NCBI RefSeq assembly: GCF_008642375.1
Contig: NZ_CP029194.1
Location: 5,945,001-6,009,000, forward strand
Reading direction: 5' to 3'
DNA length: 64,000 bases
DNA from: Streptomyces venezuelae
GTDB lineage: Bacteria; Actinomycetota; Actinomycetes; Streptomycetales; Streptomycetaceae
Every line of letters begins with the position of its first letter. Position 1 is the first letter of the stretch. The position numbers and the translations under genes were made by a program. Under the pieces are notes generated by a model that ran no database searches, was not told the origin of the DNA, and worked only from the letters and a program-made list of their open reading frames with translations. Of the stretch, positions 9,949 to 19,228 are shown in pieces.

Positions 9949-10284
9949 CGTGCAGCGGTCGGCTCTCATTGGTGCAGTGAAGCGAGCGCACCCGGCCTGC
10001 CTTGCAGGGATCGCACCTTCTTGACCTGCGGTTTCGGGTGGAGCGTGGATGTGGAGTCGGGTCGATGATCCCACGGCGATCCCACGGCTCCCGTGTGTGA
10101 CACGCCGCACACCGGGCCGAAAATCTGCGCCCTTGTCGACACCTCACCCGCGAACTGCCCTCGGCTCGGTTGCCGCAGCCGCCACGCGCACGAACTTGTC
10201 CGCAGGGGCTTCTGGCAACGCCCGGACTCTCCCGCGCTGTCGCCGGCTGAGGCCAGAATCCACAGAAACGAGAATCACGAAGAA

Positions 10285-10716
10285 ATGCGTGTGCTGATCA
10301 TGAGGCGGCATCATGCCGCCAGCCGCACTCGCGACAGAGCTGCGGAAACTCGGCGCGGAAGTGCGGGTGTGCGCGCCTCCGGACGAGGAGCTCGCCCAGA
10401 TGCTGGCCGCAGTCGGCGTGGAGCACGTGCCGTTCAGCCGATCGGTGTGGCCGCTGATGACCGGGACTCCGCCGTCACCCGGCTTAGCGACGGAGTTCGC
10501 GGCCGAGCTGGTCGCAGAGCCCTTTGACACGGTCGCCTCGGCTGCCGAGAGATGCGACGTGCTGGGGCGAGCGGCCTGATGCCGGCGGGCGTGCGTTCGG
10601 TGGCCGAGAAGCTGGGCATCCGCTACGTGTACGCCTGCTTCCGCCCGTTCGAGATGCCGTCGACGAACTGCCTTCCGTCGTCGCGGCCGGGCAAGCACGG
10701 AGACCAGCCGACGTGA
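10285..10716 (+). pseudogene. Glycosyltransferase (GT1/MGT type) N-terminal remnant
   Basis: Three frames together spell the first 130 or so residues of an antibiotic-type glycosyltransferase. MRVLIM starts at 10285. LRKLGAEVRVCAPPDEELA lies in the frame of 10313. MPAGVRSVAEKLGIRYVYA lies in the frame of 10579 and ends at 10716. Two frameshifts break the gene, part of the start is missing, and the C-terminal nucleotide-sugar domain is absent. Full-length family members have about 400 residues. Confidence 0.75.
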
Positions 10717-10923
10717 CCGTCCAGGGGTGCCCGGTCGCCTCGGTGAGGTGGTGCGTGCAGTCAGCGAAGAGAGTGAGTGATTCGCACCAGTCCGAACCGG
10801 TCGTCATGCGCATGGCGACCGCCTCACTGTCGATCCACACAGCCCGCGGGCCGGACGGAACCGAGGATCGGCGGCGATTGCGCGGGCTCTATGCTCCGGC
10901 CACTGTCCTCGTGTACCTGTGTG

Positions 10924-10964
10924 AAGTGCCCGGCCCTCCGGTGGTGCCAGGGGGCCGGGCGCTT
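10924..10964 (-). terminator. Hairpin terminator after lipoprotein gene
   Basis: AAGTGCCCGGCCC (10924-10936) pairs with GGGCCGGGCGCTT (10952-10964), a 13-base stem with one G-U pair, 16 bases beyond the stop of the left-going lipoprotein gene. Confidence 0.75.
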
Positions 10965-10979
10965 ACGTAGAGCGGTTCA

Positions 10980-11426
10980 CTACTGGAGCTTCATGCCCTC
11001 GGGTGAAGTGAGGCCCTTGTCTGGGTGGGCGCGGAACGTCGCCGTCCAGACAGTGGGCGGACAGGAAGTGCCGTTGGGGTGCTGTTCCGTCAGTCTGGCC
11101 CGGGTGCTGTCTTCGACGACGGTGGCACCGCTCTGCACGGACGTCACGGTGAGCCGCACCTGCACGGTGGACGATCCGATGTCGTCGGGGAGCCGGACCG
11201 ACAGCGACGCGAACGGGTCATCGGGACTGCCCGACGTCCGCTGCTCGCAGGTGCCATCCACACACAGACGGATCCTCACCGCGTCCCGGCCGCCGAAGTC
11301 GGCGGGCTGCCGCACGGCGGAGACATCCGAGTCTGCGTCGGCCCTGGTACACGGCGTGTCCTGACCGAGGAAGGAACATCCGGTCAGGGTCATCGCCAGC
11401 AGTGGTACGAGAAGGACTCGGCGCAT
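10980..11426 (-). CDS. Putative lipoprotein, 148 residues
   Basis: The product begins with a short signal peptide and lipobox (LLAMTLTGCSF), predicting lipidation at Cys17 and anchoring to the outer face of the membrane. The rest is a compact beta-rich domain with two Cys around residues 55-60 (LCVDGTCEQ) and a late Cys. I do not recognise a family. The ATG at 11426 lies one base after the stop of the broken protease gene (11428), so the two were once co-transcribed. Confidence 0.75.
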   Translation of the reverse strand: MRRVLLVPLLAMTLTGCSFLGQDTPCTRADADSDVSAVRQPADFGGRDAVRIRLCVDGTCEQRTSGSPDDPFASLSVRLPDDIGSSTVQVRLTVTSVQSGATVVEDSTRARLTEQHPNGTSCPPTVWTATFRAHPDKGLTSPEGMKLQ

Positions 11427-11427
11427 G

Positions 11428-12150
11428 TCAGTACCACGCTACGGTGCCGGGGAGGGCGCTGTTGGCCAGCCCGATGTCAGTGAAGATCAGCTCGCATTGG
11501 TCGAAGAGCCCGCCGCTGTTGTCACTTCCGCCGCCGCCACCGCCGGACACGATGCCCTTGGCGTACGCCCGTCCGCTGCCGTCGACGGTGTACACCGGGC
11601 CGCCGGAGTCACCCTTGACGGTGCAGGATCCGGACGACTTCCTGGCGATGACCACGTTCCTGGCGGTGGTTCCCTCGGTGTACCGCTTGGTTGCTTGGGT
11701 CGCGACCACCTTCCATCCACAGACCTCGCCGGTCATCATGCCTCCCGTGCACACCATGTCGCCGCTCTGTGCCCAGCGCCGCCAGTAGTCATGGACAGGC
11801 CGCGACGAGTTGGACGTCTTGCCGCCCTTGTAGATCCGGGGCGTCGCGACGCTGCCGCTCTTGACGTGGTACAGAGACGTTGGCGGTCAGATACGACAAC
11901 ATGCGCGCCCCGCCGTAGTAGGGCGACGTGTCCCACTGGCGGTTCGCCAGGGGTTCTGCCACCTCGGTACCAGATGTGAGGCTCACGGCAATGGTGTCGG
12001 GGCCGTAGCGCTCGCCCAAGGCCGCGACGAGTGCGGGGGCGGCCGTCCCGGACTCCACGACGACACGGTTCTCCGCCGCGTCCACGAACGCCATGCGCAG
12101 TCCACTCACGCCGGGCAGCTCCGCCTCCGACAGCTGAAGTACTTCGCCAC
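11428..12150 (-). pseudogene. Trypsin-like (S1) protease remnant without the His loop
   Basis: The C-terminal part, in the frame ending at 11428, has a clear catalytic-serine motif, GSCTVKGDSGGPVYTVDG, and the S1-like ending GIVSG. The N-terminal part, in another frame (about 11890-12150), has a propeptide-like region and YYGGARM, which normally precedes the segment containing the catalytic histidine (TAGHC). That segment is missing: the sequence jumps from GGARM to LYHVKSGSVATPRI with a frameshift near 11880. The upstream end is cut at about 12150, where right-strand coding sequence begins. It cannot be an active protease. Confidence 0.75.
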
Positions 12151-12355
12151 GTACGGACTCCAGGGTGGTGACGCTGTGCTCCACCACCTCGGTGCGCGGT
12201 TCGACCTCAGCCTGTGGAACCGCCGCATGATCGCGTACGGCGTCGAGCGCCAGAAGGCCCTCGTCCTGAGCTTCGCCCTCTCCCAGAACGCCACCAGCCA
12301 CCAGGTCTTCCTTGAGGGCCGCACCGACGCGCAGGAACGCCGGAAGGCGGTGTGA
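12130..12355 (+). pseudogene. C-terminal fragment of an unidentified protein
   Basis: About 75 codons on the plus strand, from LKYFATYGLQGGDAVLHH to the stop at 12355 (EGRTDAQERRKAV), have nearly all G or C third positions, while the opposite strand here has poor codon bias. There is no start or upstream continuation. The frame runs into the cut N-terminus of the protease remnant on the other strand. The two fragments meet at about 12.13-12.15 kb and mark a rearrangement point. I do not recognise the family. Confidence 0.55.
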
Positions 12356-12368
12356 TGCCGACTCTGCC

Positions 12369-13034
12369 TTACTGCAGCTGGCCCGCGAGTGCTCCGGCGA
12401 GGTCGCTGACCTGCTGCCTGCGGTCCGAGGAGCGGGTCCCCGCCTCTCCGAGGCCGACCAGGAGGTAGGCGTCGCCGTCGTCTTCGAGCTTCAGGCGTAT
12501 CGCGGCGACGTTGCCGCTGCCGGTGACGACGGCGTCTCCGGGCTCGGCGTCGCCGGCCTTCTTCATGTAGCCGACCAGCTCGTCGACGGACGATCCGGAC
12601 AGCATCTGGACCACCGGTGCCAGCGGGGCGATCGCCTGGGGCTTGCGGGTGGCGACGGTGTGCACCTGCACGTCGTCCTCGCCGATGTGGAAGGTGCAGC
12701 TCACCAGGACACCCGGGTTCTCGGCCAACGGCTCCCCGGGCCTGGCCCGCTTGCCGCCCTCAGCCGTGGCGACGGGATCGCCGTCGTCCCGTACAGCTCC
12801 GGCTCCGGTCGCCCCGTTCAGGCCCGCGGCCTTCGCCGCCTCGGCCACGTCATAGGGCAGCGGGCAGGTGCTCGCCCCGTCGTCGGGCATCCCGTCGGCG
12901 GTCTTGGTCAGTCCGCTCAGACTCAGCGGCGCCGCACCACCTCCGGCACCTCCGGCGTCGCTCTGGCAGCCGGTCACCAGGGTCGCCGCCGTCAGGGTGG
13001 CCGCGATCAGCAGTCGGTGTCGTGCGTGTGTCAC
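12369..13034 (-). CDS. Putative lipoprotein of the first WXG-like cassette
   Basis: The product has 221 residues from GTG 13034. The N-terminus is a lipoprotein signal (ATLTAATLVTGCQSD) with the lipidated Cys at about residue 23. The mature part has two Cys in an SSC/STC-type context (GASTCPLPYD and VLVSCTFHIG) and a pattern seen in actinobacterial surface lipoproteins. It follows the membrane protein gene by 11 bases, so it is the last intact gene of the operon starting at 16778. By position it may act with the exported WXG-like protein, as its counterpart does in the second cassette. Confidence 0.75.
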   Translation of the reverse strand: MTHARHRLLIAATLTAATLVTGCQSDAGGAGGGAAPLSLSGLTKTADGMPDDGASTCPLPYDVAEAAKAAGLNGATGAGAVRDDGDPVATAEGGKRARPGEPLAENPGVLVSCTFHIGEDDVQVHTVATRKPQAIAPLAPVVQMLSGSSVDELVGYMKKAGDAEPGDAVVTGSGNVAAIRLKLEDDGDAYLLVGLGEAGTRSSDRRQQVSDLAGALAGQLQ

Positions 13035-13045
13035 GTGTCGTGTCC

Positions 13046-14065
13046 TCAGGAGGTCGGGGTGAAACAGCCGAGCCGCTTGCCGGCGGCTTCGACGAAGTCG
13101 TCGAACAGGTCCTGCCTGCGCGGGGTACCGGGCGCGCCGACGGCGTCCTGGTAGCTCTGGCCGAACTCCAGCGAGAAGTACGTCGGAACACCTGCGCAGT
13201 CGGCGACCACGTGCCAGGAGTCGAAGCCCGAGACCTGGCGGCCGGCCACCCGAGGCTGCTCCTTGAATCCGGGCGAGGAACGGATGCCCTCGACGATCCG
13301 CGGCTCCTGCGTCACGGCGTAGGTGGCGTACCCGGCCACCTCGCAGGCCCAGGTGGGTCGGGTGTTCTCCTGCACGGTCTCCTCAGCCCTGGTCCGCCCG
13401 TCCGGTCCGGGGAACGTGAGTCCCTGGAGACCGCACACGGCCGCGTCGTCGACCAGCCGTGACTCCGGGGACGCCGTGAGAGCGGTGGGAGCCCCGAGGG
13501 GTCCCTTGTCGAGACAACCTGCCCGCTCGGCCGCCTTGTTGGCCACGTCCGTCAGAAGCCGGGCGAGCTTCACGGGGTCGGAGCCCTCGGGCGCGTAGCC
13601 CTCGACGATGGCAGGCCCGTTCTGCGTCGTGCAGGTGCCGGGAAGCAGGACCCAGCCGTGGTCCTCGCCGACCGCGCCGGTGGCGCCGCCGGTGAAGAAC
13701 GACGCGGTGGCGGGGTTCGGCCAGCGGCCGTCGTCGGTGAAGGCGAAGTCTCCGCGCTCGCGGCTGCCCGAGATGCGCATGTGCGCGGTGTCCGAGCCCG
13801 GCAGGAACGACGAGCTCTCGACGGTGCAGGTGAAGGCGAGTCGGTCACCCGGCCGCGCGTCCAGACCGTCGCGGTCGGAGACACGGCCGGACGACGGGAT
13901 GACGGCTGCGGCCGAGTCGGTGGACACCAGCCCACCACAGACCTCGTCGCGTCCGAGGAGATTGGTGTTCAGCCATAGGTGGATGCCCACCGCCAGGACA
14001 CCGATCGCCAGGACCGGGGCGACGACCTTCCACCCGAGAGCTGCCCGGCCGCTGCCGTCTGCCAT
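13046..14065 (-). CDS. Membrane-anchored extracellular protein of the first WXG-like cassette
   Basis: The product has 339 residues from ATG 14065. A single membrane segment at about residues 13-31 (VVAPVLAIGVLAVGIHLWL) is followed by a large outside domain with several conserved-looking Cys (EVCGG, LAFTCTV, PGTCTTQNG, RAGCLDKG, RLGCF), suggesting disulfides. An in-frame start at 14134 would overlap the upstream gene and lacks a ribosome site. The gene starts one base after the stop of the WXG-like gene, so translation is probably coupled. The family is unknown; an immunity or docking role is inferred only from the operon. Confidence 0.75.
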   Translation of the reverse strand: MADGSGRAALGWKVVAPVLAIGVLAVGIHLWLNTNLLGRDEVCGGLVSTDSAAAVIPSSGRVSDRDGLDARPGDRLAFTCTVESSSFLPGSDTAHMRISGSRERGDFAFTDDGRWPNPATASFFTGGATGAVGEDHGWVLLPGTCTTQNGPAIVEGYAPEGSDPVKLARLLTDVANKAAERAGCLDKGPLGAPTALTASPESRLVDDAAVCGLQGLTFPGPDGRTRAEETVQENTRPTWACEVAGYATYAVTQEPRIVEGIRSSPGFKEQPRVAGRQVSGFDSWHVVADCAGVPTYFSLEFGQSYQDAVGAPGTPRRQDLFDDFVEAAGKRLGCFTPTS

Positions 14066-14066
14066 G

Positions 14067-16322
14067 TCACTTCCTCGTTCGCAGGGCCGAGTAGGCGTCC
14101 TCGCGGCCGGTGATGAAGCTCTGCTGCGCCTCACCCTTGGCGTGCTCGTGCGCCTCGGTTCCCTGGACGCCGCGGGTGCTGCCCCAGGCGTCCATCAGTG
14201 CGTTCGTGCCACCGATGCCCGCGGTGGTCGCCCTGCTGTCCTTGGACCTGGCCACGTCCTCCGCCGCGGCGGAGACGTCCTTGGAGTACTCGTAGGTGGC
14301 CGCGTCGACCATGCGCTGGATCGGGTCGCCCACCACCGGGATCTGGGTGAACAGTCCACCGACACCGTGGTACGTGTAGCGCATCGCGTCGTTGAGGTTG
14401 CCGATCTTGGTGTCGCGGTCGTCGAGGATCATGTCGGACCCGATCGCGGTCATCGCCCCGTACACCTCGCCGACGTTACGAGCCTTGTTGTCCCAGTCAC
14501 CGACGACGTTGTTCTGCTGGTCCCCCTCGGCGCCCCGTGCCGTGGAAAGGTACTCGGCCGAGTACAGCTTCTGGTTCTCGTACAGGAGGTCGTAGACGAG
14601 GACGGGTTCGCCTCCGGGGGTCGTCCCGTACGCCGCGTCGGAGACGCCGCGCATGACCCGGAGCAGACTGTGCTTGTCGTTGGTGATGCTGGAGTCCTCG
14701 CCGTTCGCTTTGATCCCGGAGCTGTCCCCGGGGCCGTCGCCCCTGAGAATCGCGTGGGTATCCATGGTGTAGTCGGCGAGAGCGCGCCCCAGGGGTGCCT
14801 TCAGGTTCTGCTCGATGGCGTCGCCCTTGTCGTCCTTGTCCAGGACGGTGATGGTCTCCTGCATCACCCGTGCCTGGGCCTCGGAGTGCTGGTCGAACGC
14901 GGCCCCGGCGGAGTTCGGCTCCCGCCCGGTGGTGGCGGCTTCCAGCGCCGCGCCGAGACCGATCCGGCTGGTGTAGTCGTCATAGGTGGCGACTCCGTAC
15001 CCGGTGATGACGTTCTTGGGCCACTCGCGGGAGTCGTCACCGCTGCCGAGGAGGTACTTCAGGTGGTCGTTGCCGACGTGGTCACCGGCCGGCCCGTTGC
15101 CCTGCGGGTCGAAGAACGCGGTCGCCGCCTCCGGGTTCTTGCTCATCACGCCGAGGAGGCCGTCGATCGGGTCGCTCTCGATCCCCTTCTCCTCCCAGCC
15201 GCCGCCCCACTTGGTGAAGATGCCCTCGTGCTCCTTCTCGGCTGCGATCAGGTCGTCACCGAGCTGGTAGAGGAACTGGTCGTCGTAATCGGCGTCGGCG
15301 TGCTGCATCATGCTGACGAACGACTGGTAGCCGTGGAGCGGCTGGGTGTTGGAGCCGAAGTTCTTGGTACCGGACTTGTCGAGGCTCTCGGTCCACTCCT
15401 TGTAGAACCTGCCGTCCGGGCTGTTGAGCCACTCGTTGAACTTCTTGGACCCCGGGGGCATCTCGGAGGTCTTCCCCGGCACCTGGGTCGCTCCGGCCAC
15501 CGTGTTGGCAAGCCCCCGCTCCAGATCCTGGTGTTCCTTGCTGTTCAGCTTGTTGGAGAGCTTGATGGTCCCGTCCGTACCCAGACCGGCGAGGAAAGTC
15601 TGACTGAACGCCTTGTTGCCGGCGTTGTCCCGGAAAGAGCGGTTCAACTCGGCGTAGTCGGCTGCGGAGACCTTCTCGCCACTGTTGATTCGGGTGGCGA
15701 TGTCCTGGGCCTTCTGGGCCTCGTAGAGCTCGATGTCACCTACCGCGGCGCCGTTGAAGCCGTACTGCTGGTTGGGCAGACCCGGGATGACGCCCTTGTT
15801 CCCGCCGGCCGCCTGGGTCAGAGCCAGCTTCGCCCCCTGGTCGGCATCGTCCACCGCCTTCACCGCTGTATCGATTCGGCGCGTCCACTCCGTCGCCGCG
15901 TCGTAGCGCTTGCGCTGGAACGCCGGGTAGTCCGGATCGTTCCTGGAAGACTGGTACTTGGCGGAGTCCCATGTCGCCTTGCCCTGGCCGTCGACGATCA
16001 TCTCGTCCGCCTGGGCCTGGGTGACAACGTCCTTGACGGCCTTGACCAGCGTCACGAACTGGGTATGGGCGTCCCGGAGCAGCGAGGCAATGGCCTTGGC
16101 CTCCACCTGCGCGGCCGCGTACTGCTTACCGGTGGCGGCGAACTGCCCCGAAGCGGTGTTCGCACTCAGCCCCAGCCAGACACCGTCCTCGGCGACCGAC
16201 TGGACCGAGTTCTTGTAGTCGGTCTCCAAGGTGTGGAAGCTCGTCGCCATCTCGTCCCACTTGCCCGCGGCCGTGGTCAGCGGCGTGAGATCAATCGTGA
16301 CGACATCCTGGTACGTCAGCAT
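14067..16322 (-). CDS. Large WXG100-like protein (DUF6571-like), first cassette
   Basis: The product has 751 residues from ATG 16322, with GAGGGA about five bases upstream. The first 100 residues form a two-helix WXG-type module: LTPLTTAAGKWDEMATSF, the turn GVWLGLSANTA (W-x-G) and a second helix AKAIASLLRDAHTQFVTL. The paralogue at 23487-24953 has almost the same module. The long remainder is helical and hydrophilic, with LLGVMSKNPEAATAFF, which I associate with DUF6571 proteins. There is no signal peptide. WXG proteins are classically exported by type VII secretion as helical pairs; the adjacent gene at 16335-16778 is the likely partner. The C-terminus shows no toxin motif I can name. Confidence 0.75.
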   Translation of the reverse strand: MLTYQDVVTIDLTPLTTAAGKWDEMATSFHTLETDYKNSVQSVAEDGVWLGLSANTASGQFAATGKQYAAAQVEAKAIASLLRDAHTQFVTLVKAVKDVVTQAQADEMIVDGQGKATWDSAKYQSSRNDPDYPAFQRKRYDAATEWTRRIDTAVKAVDDADQGAKLALTQAAGGNKGVIPGLPNQQYGFNGAAVGDIELYEAQKAQDIATRINSGEKVSAADYAELNRSFRDNAGNKAFSQTFLAGLGTDGTIKLSNKLNSKEHQDLERGLANTVAGATQVPGKTSEMPPGSKKFNEWLNSPDGRFYKEWTESLDKSGTKNFGSNTQPLHGYQSFVSMMQHADADYDDQFLYQLGDDLIAAEKEHEGIFTKWGGGWEEKGIESDPIDGLLGVMSKNPEAATAFFDPQGNGPAGDHVGNDHLKYLLGSGDDSREWPKNVITGYGVATYDDYTSRIGLGAALEAATTGREPNSAGAAFDQHSEAQARVMQETITVLDKDDKGDAIEQNLKAPLGRALADYTMDTHAILRGDGPGDSSGIKANGEDSSITNDKHSLLRVMRGVSDAAYGTTPGGEPVLVYDLLYENQKLYSAEYLSTARGAEGDQQNNVVGDWDNKARNVGEVYGAMTAIGSDMILDDRDTKIGNLNDAMRYTYHGVGGLFTQIPVVGDPIQRMVDAATYEYSKDVSAAAEDVARSKDSRATTAGIGGTNALMDAWGSTRGVQGTEAHEHAKGEAQQSFITGREDAYSALRTRK

Positions 16323-16334
16323 CAATTCCCTCGC

Positions 16335-16778
16335 TTACTTGGCGTACGGGCCCTGCGGGCCGCCGGCAGGCGGCTGGAGCAGCCACTGATGCTGCAGCCT
16401 GGTCTCGAATCCCGTGAATCCCGTGCGCGTGCCCTGCAGCGCGGACTTGTCCGCGTCCAGCCGGGCCTGGAGCGACTTGACCTGCATTGCCCATTGCTCA
16501 TGCGCGCTCCTGAGACCCGCGCTCGTCGCCCAGGACGTGAAGGCCGTCTCCGCCGCATTCGTGGACTCGTCCGCCGCGATCCCCGCCTTCTGCGTCTCAG
16601 GCTGCAGGCGCGTCTCCAAGGCCTTCACCGCGGCGGCCTTCCCCGGATCGTTCGTCCGGAGGTTCGGCTGCCCCGAACCGCCCCCCGGGGAAGCCGCCGT
16701 GGAGTTCAGCCTCGTCGCGGAGTCCTGACGCATGGCCGAGTCCTCCCGGACCTGAGCCCATTCCTCGTCGAACGACAC
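16335..16778 (-). CDS. Small helical partner of the WXG-like protein, first cassette
   Basis: I start at GTG 16778 because AAGGGGGA lies four bases upstream and because the paralogue near 25.4 kb starts with a matching sequence (MSFDEEWAQV here, MAWDEWEQIK there). The 147-residue product is helical: a Gly/Ser-rich hinge, then two long helices (KAAAVKALETRLQPETQKAG and SAHEQWAMQVKSLQARLDADK). It ends 12 bases before the WXG-like gene. Small helical proteins encoded directly ahead of large WXG or LXG proteins are usually export chaperones or heterodimer partners; this is inferred here. Confidence 0.7.
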   Translation of the reverse strand: MSFDEEWAQVREDSAMRQDSATRLNSTAASPGGGSGQPNLRTNDPGKAAAVKALETRLQPETQKAGIAADESTNAAETAFTSWATSAGLRSAHEQWAMQVKSLQARLDADKSALQGTRTGFTGFETRLQHQWLLQPPAGGPQGPYAK

Positions 16779-16936
16779 CAGTTCCCCCTTCGCCACTGTT
16801 GCCCCGCCCGCCACCCTACCCATAGCCCCTCGAACGCAGGGGCGGGAACGCCCGTAAGCGAATCGAGACCCCCGTCGTCGCCTGTCGGTTCAAGCTGCAC
16901 ATGAACAGCTGCATGGAAGTGCAGCCGAAGGCGCGG

Positions 16937-17120
16937 TCAGGACCGGGCTGCCGGGGCTTCACGTTCCAGGCGTGCACCCAGGGTGGCGGAGAAGCCCTCC
17001 GCGCGGGACAGCTGGACACGCAGCTTCTCCACCTGCTCGGAGGCGGCCTGCTGGTACTCGCGCACGCGCTCCAGCAGGGCCTCCCGCTCGTCGGCACCCG
17101 GGCTGTCCGACCCGAAGGTC
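16937..17120 (-). pseudogene. C-terminal coiled-coil remnant, MerR-like
   Basis: The last 58 or so codons encode a long amphipathic helix, ALLERVREYQQAASEQVEKL, then a stop at 16937. This looks like the dimerisation helix of a MerR-type regulator. Upstream the frame runs into the SulP fragment on the other strand and loses sense, so the DNA-binding half is missing. Confidence 0.45.
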
Positions 17121-17123
17121 TGA

Positions 17124-17405
17124 CGCACCGAGGTTCTCGCCGGTCTGGTCGTCGCGCTCGCTCTGGTCCCCGGGGCGATCTCGTTCTCGATCATCGCCGG
17201 GGTGGATCCGGCGACCGGTCTGTTCGCCTCCTTCACCATGGCCGTGGTGCTCTCCGTCGCCAGCGGCCGGCGGGCGATGATCTCCGCGGCGACCGGTGCC
17301 GTCGTCCTGGTCATCGCGCCGCTGAACCGTGAGCACGGTCTCGGCTACCTGATCGCCGCCGTCATCCTGGCCGGCGTCTTCCAGGTCATCCTGGGCGCGC
17401 TCGGG
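17124..17405 (+). pseudogene. SulP-family anion transporter fragment
   Basis: The segment reads RTEVLAGLVVALALVPGAIS, GLFASFTMAVVLSVASG and ISAATGAVVLVIAPL, matching the first three or four membrane helices of SulP sulfate/anion transporters. An in-frame stop lies just before it (17121) and the sequence leaves the family after about 94 codons, where phage-like sequence starts. SulP proteins normally have 500 or more residues, so this is a double-ended fragment. Confidence 0.8.
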
Positions 17406-17409
17406 GCCC

Positions 17410-19171
17410 CGGCTCCTCGGCCTCGACATGCCCGTCCGCACGGAGCTGTCCGGCCCGGACGGCGGACCGGTCCAGGTCGAGGCCACCATGGCGGCCGGGC
17501 TGGAGAAGCGGATCGCGCTCACCGACCCGGACGCCGAGTGGCCGCCCGGGACACCGCGAGCATCGTTGCCCGCCACAAGACGCTCCCGCCCGCACGGCAC
17601 CGTTCCATCGTCCGTGCCTCCCCTGAACTGCGCGCCGAGCTCGTACGCGCGGAACGTCAGCTCGCCATGGACCGTTCCCCGGGCGCGCTCGCTGCCGTGC
17701 TCCCTGGCGGACAGGAGATGCAGGCCCGCCACCTAGACCTGATCGACCGCGCGTTCATCGGCATGGCCGAGGGCCGGTGCGACCGAGTCATGCTCACCAT
17801 GCCCCCGCTGCACGGCAAGGGAGGCCGACGAGCCTCGCGCTGGGCCCCGCTGTGGTACCTGCGGCGCAACCCCGGCCACCACATGATGGTCGCCAGCTAC
17901 TCCGCCGACCTCGCCGACGACCACGGCCGGTGGATCCGAGACGCCATCCTCACCTGGGGCGACGACCTCGGCCTCCAGCTCAAGCCCGGCAGCCAGGCCG
18001 TCAACCGCTTCGACATCGTCGGCGGCGAAGGCGGACTCCTCGCGGCCGGCCTCGTCGGCGGCCTGACCGGACGAGGCGCGCACATCGCCATCGTCGACGA
18101 CCCCGTCAAGGACATGGCGGACGCCGACTCCCCGACCATGCGCAGACGCGCCTGGGACTGGTGGACCTCCATCATCCAGACCCGACCGGTGCCATATGCC
18201 TGATCCAGACCCGCTGGCACGAAGAGACCTCGCCGGGCGCATCCTCGCCACCGAGCGCGACGCCTGGCGCGTCATCGGCCTCCCGCACTCGCCGGCAGCC
18301 CGGACGATCCCCTCGGCCGCGCACCGGGGGGAGGTCTTGTGGCCCGAGCGGTTCAGCGCCGCTTACCACGCCAAGACCCGCAAGCGCGTCGGCGAACGCG
18401 TCTGGGACGCCTTGTACATGCAGAAGCCGCGCCCGCCCGCAGGAGGCGTGTGGCAGCGCGACTGGATCGACAACGCCCGCATCAACGCTGTGCAGTTATC
18501 CGGCTTCGACATCGCGCGCGTCATCGTCGCGGTCGACCCCCGCCGGCGGAGAGGGCACCGTCGGGAACGGGACCGGCATCGTCGGCGTGGCCCGCGACTT
18601 CGACCGGCAGCTCTACGTGCTGGCCGACCGGTCCGGCTCAATGGGCGCCGACGACTGGGGCCTGACCGCCTGCCGCCTGGCCCTCGAACTCAAGGCCGAC
18701 GCCGTCGTGGTGGAGAAGAACTACGGCGGCGACATGGCCAAGCAGGTGGTCACCCAGGCGTGGGAGCAGCTACGCAGGGGCGGCGTCACCGAGGGCCTGC
18801 TCATGCCCGTGATCCTGGAGGTCACCGCGAAGGTCGGCAAGCGGCTCCGCGCGGCGCCCGTGGCCCAGCTGTACGAGCAGCAGCTCGCCCACCACGTCGG
18901 CGGGTACACCGAGCTGGAAGATCAGATGGTCACCTGGGTCGAAGGCATGGACGGCCCGGACCGCATGGATGCCGCCGTCCACGGGCTCACTGAGCTTGCC
19001 GATCCGGAACAGCTCGACACCCTCCGAGTCGTAACGACGGTCGCTTCGACGGACGCAGGTGACGCCTGCAGCACAACGCACGGTAGGGAGGCAAAGACGT
19101 TCGGGAGTTACGTGCCGAGGTTACCCAAGGCACCTGCCGGTTCAGCATGGCCTAGGGAGGTCCGAAGATGA
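17410..19171 (+). pseudogene. Phage terminase large-subunit remnant, frameshifted
   Basis: A short piece (MPVRTELSGPDGGPVQVEA) resembles the end of a small terminase or similar phage protein. From GTG 17538 the large subunit can be followed through three frames. The ATPase part contains RVMLTMPPLHGKGGRRASRW, where functional relatives usually have P-P-R-H-G-K-S/T, so the Walker A motif is degraded. The frame shifts near 18195 (to CLIQTRWHEE), again to DLAGRILATERDAW, and near 18540 (to GEGTVGNGTGIVGVARD), where the nuclease domain begins (RSGSMGADDWGL, VVVEKNYGGDMAKQVV). It ends at 19171. No head, portal or tail genes are nearby, so it is an isolated prophage scrap. Confidence 0.8.
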
Positions 19172-19179
19172 CCACGAGA

Positions 19180-19211
19180 GCCGGCCGCGGGCGTTTGCGC
19201 GCGCGGCCGGC
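19180..19211. terminator. Hairpin between convergent sequences
   Basis: GCCGGCCGCG (19180-19189) pairs with CGCGGCCGGC (19202-19211), a perfect 10-base stem. It lies 18 bases beyond the stop of the left-going FG-GAP gene and could also end transcription from the terminase remnant. Confidence 0.75.
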
Positions 19212-19228
19212 AGGAGGGGTCTGTCAGA

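Larger units (their letters stand above)
9790..10120. repeat. Long direct repeat, copy 1 (carries tRNA-like 3' end and hairpin)
   Basis: This stretch aligns closely with 28590-28915. Over the 134 bases starting at ATGTCCGG (9833 here, 28625 there) I count about seven mismatches, and similarity continues through the shared pair of GATCCCACGG words to GTGTGACACGCCGCACAC. It holds no convincing gene. The two copies lie about 18.8 kb apart in the same orientation. Confidence 0.8.

Noticed and set aside
9865..10110. Minus-strand frame across the first tRNA-like repeat
   Set aside because: It contains the typical spurious translation of a T arm read in antisense (GGWDSNP-like) and has no real codon bias. 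I considered an integrase C-terminus but cannot support it.
13608..16904. Plus-strand open frame of 1098 codons
   Set aside because: Antisense to the WXG-like gene and neighbours; no coherent domain.
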